Origin: Planctomycetota bacterium
Lineage (GTDB): Bacteria > Planctomycetota > Phycisphaerae > FEN-1346
Reading direction: 5' to 3'
DNA: 15,637 nt
Assembly (NCBI GenBank): GCA_026386995.1
Contig: JAPLMO010000495.1
Location: 1-15,637, forward strand
Shown here piece by piece: positions 1 through 5,398 of the stretch (position 1 is the stretch's first letter; the number at the start of each line of letters is the position of its first letter). The notes under the pieces were generated by a model. It was not told the DNA's origin. It worked only from the letters and a program-made list of their open reading frames with translations, and did no database searches. A program made the translations under genes and the position numbers.

Positions 1-492
1 TTCATCGTGGGGGCGGCCGACGAGACCGACTCCGACATCATCCAGGCCACCTACGGCCTGTATAAACGGCTGCGCCTCAGCCGGGTGTACTTCAGCGCAT
101 ACCAACGCGGGCTGGGCGATCCCTCGCTACCCGGCGAGCAACGCAACGGGCCGCCCGAAGACCTGCTCATGCGCGAGCATCGGCTGTACCAGGTGGACTG
201 GCTAATCCGCAAGTACGGCTTTGCGGCCGACGAGGTGCCGCTGGGCGCCGACGGCAACTTGCCCCTTGCGGCCGATCCCAAGGAATCGTGGGCGCAGTTG
301 CACCCCGAACGGTTTCCGGTGAACGTGAACCGCGCCCCGCGCGAGGAGTTGCTGCGCGTACCCGGCCTCGGGCCGCTGACGGTCCGGCGCATCCTCATGT
401 TACGCCGCGGCGGAGGGCGGCTGTCGTCACTCGATGCGCTGGGCCGCGTCGGAAAACGCCTCGGCAGCGCGGCTGGGTTCGTCACGTTCTGA
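1..492 (+). CDS. Radical SAM protein, putative DNA modification/repair type, C-terminal part (5' end outside window)
   Basis: The frame is open from the first base, so only the last 163 residues are visible. The radical SAM core with its CxxxCxxC cluster lies outside. The visible start, FIVGAADETDSDII, followed by LSRVYFSAYQRGL (residues 26-38), matches the end of the barrel in the family known as putative DNA modification/repair radical SAM protein (TIGR03916, distantly SplB-like). The tail has a helix-hairpin-helix: VNVNRAPREELLRVPGLGP at residues 107-125, then VRRILMLRR. This suggests DNA or nucleic-acid binding. Family members are often encoded next to a uracil-DNA glycosylase-like partner, but none follows here: the frame starting at 492 does not resemble that family. 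The catalytic role of the family is not established. Family call is fairly sure; function is not. Confidence 0.85.
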   Translation, partial: FIVGAADETDSDIIQATYGLYKRLRLSRVYFSAYQRGLGDPSLPGEQRNGPPEDLLMREHRLYQVDWLIRKYGFAADEVPLGADGNLPLAADPKESWAQLHPERFPVNVNRAPREELLRVPGLGPLTVRRILMLRRGGGRLSSLDALGRVGKRLGSAAGFVTF

Positions 493-552
493 TGCGCAGG
501 GGGGGCGCCCCTTGGCACGCTTGCGCCCGGGAAGTCTTCGCCAGAATTATGG

Positions 553-726
553 TCAGTCCGCATCTCCACGGACGAATTCCACAATGGGCCACATTGCTTT
601 CCATGTCTCCGCAAACAGGGCAACGACCTGTATCCCCAACTGAAGGGTGGATCGCTTGTTGCACAGCAGTTCGTAGACGGCATCGGCCCACTCTGGCTGG
701 TATTTGACCGGGGACCCGCCGCGCAC
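553..726 (-). pseudogene. Possible remnant of a small DNA-binding (terminase small subunit-like) gene
   Basis: A 57-codon frame starts at GTG (724-726) and ends at TGA (553-555). An in-frame stop lies six codons upstream of the GTG. Its product begins VRGGSPVKYQPEWADAVYEL. The G-x-P-x-K-Y-x-P-E-x-A pattern is reminiscent of the N-terminus of phage terminase small-subunit-like helix-turn-helix proteins. The second half, with AETWKAMWPIVEFV, resembles the helix-turn-helix region only loosely. No Shine-Dalgarno site is evident. It lies in the gap between two plus-strand genes, and its 5' end coincides with an 18-base sequence repeated at 1919-1936. It may be a decayed gene fragment or a chance frame. 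Recognition rests on a short motif only. Confidence 0.25.
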
Positions 727-733
727 AATACGG
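716..733. repeat. 18-base dispersed repeat, copy 1
   Basis: CCGCCGCGCACAATACGG at 716-733 recurs identically and in the same orientation at 1919-1936. The two copies flank the msrBA gene. This copy covers the GTG start of the small minus-strand remnant. Confidence 0.7.
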
Positions 734-763
734 AAGTAGCGCTGTCATACTACAGTTTCATGC

Positions 764-791
764 GTGACGGGCCCCCGGGGCCGCGTATAAT
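764..791 (+). promoter_or_regulatory. Sigma70-type promoter for msrBA
   Basis: A perfect -10 hexamer TATAAT lies at 786-791. GTGACG at 764-769 is a four-of-six match to the -35 consensus, with a 16-base spacer. Transcription would begin near 798, giving a leader of about 20 bases before the ATG at 818 that contains a GGGAGA Shine-Dalgarno-like site (804-809). This is the clearest promoter in the window. Confidence 0.6.
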
Positions 792-817
792 TGCGAATGA
801 AGCGGGAGAGACGAACC

Positions 818-1825
818 ATGCGGTTCCGCTATCTTTGGGTGCTCGGCCTGCTGCCGCTCGTTGCGTGGGCCTGTGCGCCGCCGAATGATCCTCCAGAAGG
901 AGCAACCATGCGCAACAGAGATCCGAACGAGCCTCAACCGTCGGCCGGCCCTGCCGCATCCCCGGACCGGGCGATGCCGCCGCTCACCGACGTTGAGAAG
1001 CACGTCATCCTGGAGAAAGGCACCGAGGCGCCGTTCACGGGCAGGCACTGGAACACGTTCGAGCGCGGCGTGTACGTGTGCCGGCAGTGCGGCACGCCGC
1101 TGTATCTGTCGGACAGCAAGTTCGCCTCGGAGTGCGGCTGGCCGAGTTTCGACGAGGAGATTCGCGGCGCCGTCCGCAAGCAGCCCGATGCCGACGGCCG
1201 CCGGACCGAAATCCTCTGCGCCAAGTGCGGCGGGCACCTGGGCCACGTCTTCACGGGCGAGAAATTTACGGAGAAGAACTCGCGCCACTGCGTGAACTCG
1301 ACTTCCATCGTGTTCGTTCCGGAGGCCAAGTGGGCGCTGGAGCGGGCGATCTTCGCCGGCGGCTGCTTCTGGGGCGTGGAGCATTACTTCCACCAGGCCG
1401 GCGGCGTGCTCGTGGTCACGTCGGGCTACACGGGGGGCCACATCAAGAACCCCACATATGAGCAGGTCTGCACCGGCACGACCGGCCACGCCGAGTCGGT
1501 GGAGGTCGTGTTCGACCCGGCCCGCGTGTCGTTCGAGAAGTTGGCCAAACTGTTCTTCGAGATTCACGATCCGACGGAGGTGAACCGCCAGGGTCCGGAT
1601 GTGGGGTCGCAGTACCGCTCCGCGATTTTCTATCTGAACGATGAGCAGAAGAAGACCGTCGAGTCCCTGATCGCCCAACTCCGCGCCAAGGGCCTGAAGG
1701 TGGCCACCGAAGTGACGCCCGCCTCCACCTTCTGGCGGGCCGAGGACTATCACCAGGACTACATCGCCAAGCACCCCGAGCGCCCCTGCCACCTGCGCGT
1801 CAAGCGGTTCGATGATGCGCCGTAG
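818..1825 (+). CDS. msrBA: Fused peptide-methionine sulfoxide reductase, MsrB-MsrA, with export signal
   Basis: This bifunctional enzyme repairs both epimers of methionine sulfoxide in oxidised proteins, using thioredoxin-type reductant. The MsrB domain comes first, about residues 54-168, with zinc cysteines C88/C91 (VCRQC) and C134/C137 (CAKC) and catalytic C158 in RHCVNS. The MsrA domain follows at about 175-335, with catalytic C183 in GCFWG plus SGYTGG and TGHAE. Both active sites look intact. The ATG at 818 gives MRFRYLWVLGLLPLVAWAC, a short hydrophobic signal with a cysteine at 19 that could be lipidated (the lipobox is imperfect), so the product would sit in the envelope. A second ATG at 908 (residue 31) has a stronger Shine-Dalgarno site and would yield a cytoplasmic form. 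An upstream TTG at 791 lies inside the -10 box and is unlikely. The gene appears monocistronic, and its stop codon lies inside an inverted repeat. Confidence 0.93.
   Translation: MRFRYLWVLGLLPLVAWACAPPNDPPEGATMRNRDPNEPQPSAGPAASPDRAMPPLTDVEKHVILEKGTEAPFTGRHWNTFERGVYVCRQCGTPLYLSDSKFASECGWPSFDEEIRGAVRKQPDADGRRTEILCAKCGGHLGHVFTGEKFTEKNSRHCVNSTSIVFVPEAKWALERAIFAGGCFWGVEHYFHQAGGVLVVTSGYTGGHIKNPTYEQVCTGTTGHAESVEVVFDPARVSFEKLAKLFFEIHDPTEVNRQGPDVGSQYRSAIFYLNDEQKKTVESLIAQLRAKGLKVATEVTPASTFWRAEDYHQDYIAKHPERPCHLRVKRFDDAP
895..910 (+). promoter_or_regulatory. Internal Shine-Dalgarno and alternative start of msrBA
   Basis: AGAAGGAG at 895-902 sits five bases before an in-frame ATG at 908-910. This is a better ribosome binding site than the one before the 818 start. 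Initiation here would remove the signal sequence and leave both catalytic domains whole. Confidence 0.5.
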
Positions 1826-1878
1826 CGCGGGGCCTTGTGCCCGCGAACGACCACGCGGGGGATAAACCCCCGCGCTAC
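1822..1878. repeat. Nested GC-rich inverted repeat overlapping the msrBA stop codon
   Basis: The outer arms GTAGCGCGGGG (1822-1832) and CCCCGCGCTAC (1868-1878) are perfect 11-base complements. Inside, CGCGGGGG (1854-1861) pairs with CCCCCGCG (1867-1874) around the loop ATAAA. The TAG stop of msrBA (1823-1825) is part of the left outer arm. There is no T-run, so this is not a canonical intrinsic terminator on either strand, although it could slow or stabilise convergent transcripts. It has the look of an interspersed REP-like palindrome. Confidence 0.65.
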
Positions 1879-1898
1879 AATGCGAGAGCGGCCCGATA

Positions 1899-1928
1899 TG
1901 CGCGGCGGGTCGGGAGAACCGCCGCGCA
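1899..1928. repeat. Perfect 10-base stem hairpin between convergent genes
   Basis: TGCGCGGCGG (1899-1908) and CCGCCGCGCA (1919-1928) are exact complements around a 10-base loop. It sits in the msrBA/Gfo-Idh convergent gap and could act as a weak bidirectional 3'-end structure. No U-tract follows. Confidence 0.55.
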
Positions 1929-1936
1929 CAATACGG
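1919..1936. repeat. 18-base dispersed repeat, copy 2
   Basis: This is identical to 716-733. Its first nine bases also form the right arm of a perfect hairpin with 1900-1908. It lies just beyond the 3' end of the Gfo/Idh gene (stop at 1943-1945). Confidence 0.7.
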
Positions 1937-1942
1937 TCGGCG

Positions 1943-3394
1943 TTACAGTTCCCACCCCTTGCGGGGTTCGCGCCGGGTGAACTGGTTGAGTTCCGGCATG
2001 TTGGTGCACTTCATGTTCGGGCCGTCCCACTCGACCTTCTTGCCGGCGCCGGCCCGCATGGCGATGTGGCCAACGTACATCGCCTCAAGCAGCGGGCAGG
2101 CGAACGCCGCGAAGTCCGAGATGCACGGCTTGGAGGGCTCGCGGCAGGCGCGAAGGAAGTCGGCCCAGATACCGCCCTTGCCGATGCGCGGCAGCGTTTG
2201 CGCCGGCACGGGGAACTCCTTGTGCTTCTCCTCGGGGACGATCCGCGGCGCGGCGCCGTGCGAACCGGCGACCATCATGCCCTTCTCGCCGACGAAGATC
2301 GAGCCGGCGTTGCCGAGTTTGCGGCCGTACTTCTTCTCGATCTCAGCCGCCAGTTTCGGGCGGTTGGCGCCCGTCGTGTCCTCGTTGCCGCTCTCGGGGC
2401 CCACGGATGAGCCCTTCACGTGGCCGCCCTCGTACCAGTACACCTTCAGGGCCGGCCGGCCGGCGCGCGCGGGGAAGTCGTGGCAGATCGTCGTGAGCAT
2501 CGGGAACCGCTCGTCGCTCGGGTCGTCAATCTTCAGGGCCTCGACCGCCGTGGGGTAGCCGAGATGGAGGGCGAAGTCGATGGCGTCCCAGACGTGCGTC
2601 CCCCAGCCGCCCAGCGACCCCGTGCCGAAATCGTGGTATCCGTGCCAGTAGCCGGGGTGGCACCGCTTGTGATAGTCGCGGAAGGGCGCGGGTCCGATCC
2701 ACTCGTCCCATTGCAGGCCCGCCGGGACCGGCTCGCTGGGGGGCCGCGGGAAACTTCCGCCGAAGCGGTCGCCGAAGCCGTGCCAGGTGTGCACTTCGTT
2801 GACCGCGCCGATGGCCCCCGCCTGGAGGTACTCCGCGAGGGCCTGGTCGCCGCCCACGCCGATCCCCTGGTTGCCCATCTGCGTGGCAACCTTGCCCTTG
2901 CGGGAGATCTCGCCGAGGGCCCGGGCCTCGTGCATGTTGTGCACCAGCGGCTTCTCGCAGTAAACGTGCTTGCCGCGCTCGATGGCCATCTTACACGCCA
3001 GCGCGTGCTGGTGGTCGGGGGTGGCGATGACGACCGCGTCGAACTCCTTCTGGAATTCGTCGAACATCTTGCGGTAGTCGGTGAAGGTCTTGACCTTCGC
3101 GAGGTCCAGGTTGTCGAGTTTGAACTTCGCGGCGCTATCCTTCAGATACTTCAGCGACTTGGCCGACTGGTTCTCGTCGACATCGACGACGGCGGCCAAG
3201 TGCTCCATGGCCAGGTGCGGCAGGTGCGCGCTTGTGCCGCGCCCGCCGCAACCGATGAGAACCATGCGAAGTTTGGGGTTGGACGAGCCCGCCGCCAGAA
3301 CGGTCGGCCCGCGGACCAGTTGCGTGCCCGCCGCAGCAGCGGCGAGCAGAGCGGTGCTCTTCAGAAAATCGCGCCGATTGCAGCGGTCGGCCAT
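1943..3394 (-). CDS. Gfo/Idh/MocA-family oxidoreductase, Tat-exported
   Basis: This 483-residue protein is an NAD(P)-dependent sugar dehydrogenase or epimerase-type enzyme. A Tat signal (NRRDFLKS, residues 6-13, then an alanine-rich stretch to about 35) predicts folded export. The Rossmann domain begins at about 42, with VLIGCGGRG (45-53) binding the dinucleotide. The family signature CEKPL is at 146-150 and ATPDHQH at 124-130. The C-terminal substrate domain has GGWGTHVWD (262-270), the usual H/D region of this planctomycete-type subgroup. The ATG at 3394 is chosen over the one at 3424 because AAGGGGA lies at the right distance before it and the Tat motif follows at once. It is the last gene of the minus-strand series, 218 bases after rhaB, and may be separately transcribed. 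An A/T-rich patch at 3423-3432 offers a -10-like sequence, but no good -35 is seen. The exact substrate cannot be told. Confidence 0.92.
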   Translation of the reverse strand: MADRCNRRDFLKSTALLAAAAAGTQLVRGPTVLAAGSSNPKLRMVLIGCGGRGTSAHLPHLAMEHLAAVVDVDENQSAKSLKYLKDSAAKFKLDNLDLAKVKTFTDYRKMFDEFQKEFDAVVIATPDHQHALACKMAIERGKHVYCEKPLVHNMHEARALGEISRKGKVATQMGNQGIGVGGDQALAEYLQAGAIGAVNEVHTWHGFGDRFGGSFPRPPSEPVPAGLQWDEWIGPAPFRDYHKRCHPGYWHGYHDFGTGSLGGWGTHVWDAIDFALHLGYPTAVEALKIDDPSDERFPMLTTICHDFPARAGRPALKVYWYEGGHVKGSSVGPESGNEDTTGANRPKLAAEIEKKYGRKLGNAGSIFVGEKGMMVAGSHGAAPRIVPEEKHKEFPVPAQTLPRIGKGGIWADFLRACREPSKPCISDFAAFACPLLEAMYVGHIAMRAGAGKKVEWDGPNMKCTNMPELNQFTRREPRKGWEL

Positions 3395-3454
3395 GGGTCG
3401 GTCCCCTTGCCTTTCGCTATTCATTATGATAACCCGCGACTTTGCGCGGCTGGT

Positions 3455-3581
3455 CTCCGGGGCCTGTTGCCGAATTGCCGTTCATGTAGGGTGGGTGCTC
3501 TGCACCCACCATTTCCACGCGACAAAACGGCATTGGTGGGTGCATAGCACCCACCCTACATATTGGGCAACAGGCCCTCCG
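3455..3581. repeat. Nested inverted-repeat element between rhaB and the Gfo/Idh gene
   Basis: Terminal arms GGCCTGTTGCC (3461-3471) and GGCAACAGGCC (3566-3576) are perfect 11-base complements. An inner pair, 3484-3511 with 3534-3561, pairs over 28 bases with a single mismatch (3500/3545) around a 22-base loop. Within it, each half also forms a small GGTGGGTGC/GCACCCACC hairpin. The pentamer CTCCG lies on both sides (3455-3459 and 3577-3581), with one extra G on the left, and could be a target-site duplication. No coding frame of note is inside. It reads as a MITE-like or REP-like element, and as RNA it would form a long stem between the two genes. Confidence 0.7.
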
Positions 3582-3612
3582 TACCCGCCGCGCTATGTGC
3601 ATACGCTCCTCG

Positions 3613-4986
3613 TTACCTCGCCGGCTGGTACACCTTCACCGGAAACGCCTCGGCGATGGCCTTACGGAACTCGCTTATGTTCTTGAACACGCCGCACGCA
3701 CGCGCCTGGACGCAAAGGTTCCCGAGGGCCGTGGCCTCGACCGGCCCAGCGTAGACCGGGATGCCCACTTCGTCGGCGGTCATCCGGTTCAGGAGTTCCG
3801 CCCGGCACCCGCCGCCAACGACGTGCAGCCGCTGGAACCGCTTGCCCGTGACCTTTTGCAGGCCGTCCAGTTCGCGCTTGTACGCCTTGGCGAGGCTGAG
3901 GTAGCAGCATCGGGCCATGTCGCCGACGGTGCGCGGCAAAGGCCGGCCGCGCGCCGAGAGGTCGGCCTTGATCTCATCGAGCATGTTGACCGGGGCGAAG
4001 AAGCGGTGATCGTTCGGGTCGATGGTCTCGCTGAAGGCCGAGGCCTCGGCCTGGGCGGCGATCTCCGAAAACTCCATCGGACTGCCCTGCTCGGCCCACA
4101 TGCGGCGGCATTCCTGGATGAGCCACAGGCCGTTGATGTTCTTGAGGAACCGAATCTTGCCGTCCACGCCGCCTTCGTTGGTGAAGTTGGCCGCCTCGGC
4201 TTCCGGCGTGAGGACCGGATCGTCGAGTTCCGCCCCGATGAGCGACCACGTGCCGCTGCTCAGGTAGGCCCACTCGCCGCCATCAACGGCCGGAACGGCT
4301 GCAACCGCGCTGCCGGTGTCGTGCATCGCGGGCAGATAGACGGGCGTCTTGCCGCACGAGCCGGCCCGCGCGCCGGGCATCTGAATCTTGCCGAAGATTT
4401 TTTCGGGGAGGCCCAACGTGCGGATGAGGCCGGCGTCCCAGTCGCGCTTGCGGGCGTCCAAGAGGCCCGTCGTGCTACTTATGCTGTACTCTGCGGCCGC
4501 CTGGCCGGTGAGCATGAAGACGATGAGTTCCGGCATGAGGAGCATGCGATCGGCCTTCATAAGCATCTCCGGCCGCTTCATCCGCTCGGCCACCAGTTGG
4601 AAGATGGTGTTGAAGGTCATTTCCTGGAGGCCCGTCAGGGCGTACAAGTTTTTCTTCGGGATGAGGCGGTAGACTTCGGGCATGGCCTCCTGGTGGCGCG
4701 AGTCGCGGTAGGCGAACGGCAGGTCCAGGAGTTTGCCATCCTTATCGATGAGGCCGTAATCGACGCCCCACGTATCGACGCCGATGCTCTCGACCTGGCC
4801 GGATGCCGCGATGCCTTTCTTGACCTTCTCGACGAGTTCCTCGATTTCCCATCGCTTGCCGCCGCTAATGTCCTTAAAACCGTTCTCGAAGCGCGAGGTC
4901 TCCTGCAGAGCGATGCGGCCGCCCTCAATCGTGCCCACGATGGTGCGTCCGCTTGAAGCGCCCAGGTCCACGGCCAGAAATTTCAT
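3613..4986 (-). CDS. rhaB: Rhamnulokinase (FGGY carbohydrate kinase)
   Basis: This 457-residue cytoplasmic kinase would phosphorylate L-rhamnulose, or possibly a related deoxyketose such as L-fuculose, at O-1 with ATP. Family marks are the N-terminal phosphate loop LAVDLGASSGR (4-14), VDTWGVDYGL (70-79), HDTGSAVAA (222-230, D223 as likely catalytic base), SSGTWSLIG (243-251), and the rhamnulokinase-specific NEGGVDGKIRFLKNINGLW region (270-288). The length is that of a normal RhaB. The ATG at 4986 is set by an AGGAGG (4993-4998) six bases upstream. A longer frame to 5016 has no such site. The gene follows the small gene at 5023-5190 by 36 bases and the secreted hydrolases beyond it, suggesting that it uses the deoxysugar they release. 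No RhaA or RhaD partner is visible in the window. Confidence 0.93.
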   Translation of the reverse strand: MKFLAVDLGASSGRTIVGTIEGGRIALQETSRFENGFKDISGGKRWEIEELVEKVKKGIAASGQVESIGVDTWGVDYGLIDKDGKLLDLPFAYRDSRHQEAMPEVYRLIPKKNLYALTGLQEMTFNTIFQLVAERMKRPEMLMKADRMLLMPELIVFMLTGQAAAEYSISSTTGLLDARKRDWDAGLIRTLGLPEKIFGKIQMPGARAGSCGKTPVYLPAMHDTGSAVAAVPAVDGGEWAYLSSGTWSLIGAELDDPVLTPEAEAANFTNEGGVDGKIRFLKNINGLWLIQECRRMWAEQGSPMEFSEIAAQAEASAFSETIDPNDHRFFAPVNMLDEIKADLSARGRPLPRTVGDMARCCYLSLAKAYKRELDGLQKVTGKRFQRLHVVGGGCRAELLNRMTADEVGIPVYAGPVEATALGNLCVQARACGVFKNISEFRKAIAEAFPVKVYQPAR

Positions 4987-4992
4987 CTTCGT

Positions 4993-4998
4993 CCTCCT
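4993..4998 (-). promoter_or_regulatory. Strong Shine-Dalgarno of rhaB
   Basis: A perfect AGGAGG on the minus strand, six bases before the ATG at 4984-4986, decides the start of rhaB. Confidence 0.8.
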
Positions 4999-5022
4999 GC
5001 GATCATGCCACGCCACACCGCC

Positions 5023-5190
5023 TCACTTGGCCACCGGCCTTAGTTTGGGCGGCAGCGTAACCACCCGACGGCCATCCTTGTCTTCTCGTGACCTGGCGTC
5101 TTCGGCAATCGCGCGGATGTCATAGTTGAACTTCGCGGCGTTCTTCTGACGCCATTTCCGCACTTCCGCTACAATCGGATCGTCCTTCAT
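5023..5190 (-). CDS. Small antitoxin-like protein (55 aa), orphan
   Basis: The product begins MKDDPIVAEVRKWRQ and ends near RRVVTLPPKLRPVAK. This layout, with an MKxDPIVxEVxxxR start, a charged helical middle (KFNYDIRAIAEDA) and a VVxLPP-type end, is common among very small conserved proteins of uncertain role that often sit beside PIN or other toxin genes. It has no signal peptide or membrane segment. An AGAAGG lies about eight bases before the ATG at 5190. No toxin gene follows, since rhaB starts 36 bases downstream. Upstream, a 30-codon frame ends two bases before it, so the pair may be translationally coupled. It may be a leftover of a toxin-antitoxin pair now carried in the operon. Real coding is likely; function is unknown. 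Confidence 0.65.
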   Translation of the reverse strand: MKDDPIVAEVRKWRQKNAAKFNYDIRAIAEDARSREDKDGRRVVTLPPKLRPVAK

Positions 5191-5192
5191 CT

Positions 5193-5285
5193 CTAGCCTT
5201 CTAACAATTCTTCCCGCGTACATACCCACGGCAACTCGTAGCCGTGGCGCTCCACGGTACGCCGAATGGCCGGCAGCAACTCCAT
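5193..5285 (-). pseudogene. 30-codon frame just upstream of the small gene; possible gene remnant
   Basis: The frame runs from ATG (5283-5285) to TAG (5193-5195), and the next gene's ATG follows after two bases. The product reads MELLPAIRRTVERHGYELPW, then VCTREELLEG. It is charged and helical in style, and the frame stays open 15 codons further upstream. The codon pattern looks like coding sequence, but I do not recognise a family. The Shine-Dalgarno of the downstream gene is embedded in its last codons. It could be the surviving C-terminus of a larger gene or a small coupled peptide. The rest of the gap, 5286-5398, shows nothing else I can support. Confidence 0.3.
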
Positions 5286-5398
5286 GTTTGCAATGTGCCG
5301 GCAGTTCCACCTCTTCCGCGACGCGCTGGTGGCCTACTTCACCAACACCCCGCCCCATCACTGCTGTCCGTAAATCCGTGAACGGTTACCTTTTTTTA

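Noticed and set aside
492..707. Frame overlapping the radical SAM stop (TGATG) as a possible glycosylase partner gene
   Set aside because: The product is short, rich in Arg, His and Pro, and shows no resemblance to the uracil-DNA glycosylase-like partner expected there.
758..1792. Long minus-strand open frame (344 codons) opposite msrBA
   Set aside because: It mirrors a well-supported gene, its product is compositionally biased with no recognisable motif, and such antisense frames are expected in GC-rich DNA.
2420..3547. Plus-strand frame of 375 codons opposite the Gfo/Idh gene
   Set aside because: The opposite strand encodes a clear Tat-exported oxidoreductase with its signature motifs. 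This frame shows none and runs through the inverted repeat.
3484..3561. Repeated GGTGGGTGC units considered as a CRISPR array
   Set aside because: The units alternate in orientation and form one large palindrome. There are no evenly spaced direct repeats with distinct spacers.
3595..4956. Plus-strand frame of 453 codons opposite rhaB
   Set aside because: It is an antisense shadow of an unmistakable rhamnulokinase; its product is rich in Arg, Ala and Val with no family motif.
4987..5016. Ten-residue N-terminal extension of rhaB (start at 5016)
   Set aside because: The AGGAGG at 4993-4998 lies inside the extension and points to the ATG at 4986, which begins the conserved kinase N-terminus.
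5266..5373. Plus-strand frame MAGSNSMFAMCRQFHLFRDA and onward
   Set aside because: It is only about 35 codons, has no ribosome binding site and runs against the operon. It overlaps the more plausible minus-strand remnant.
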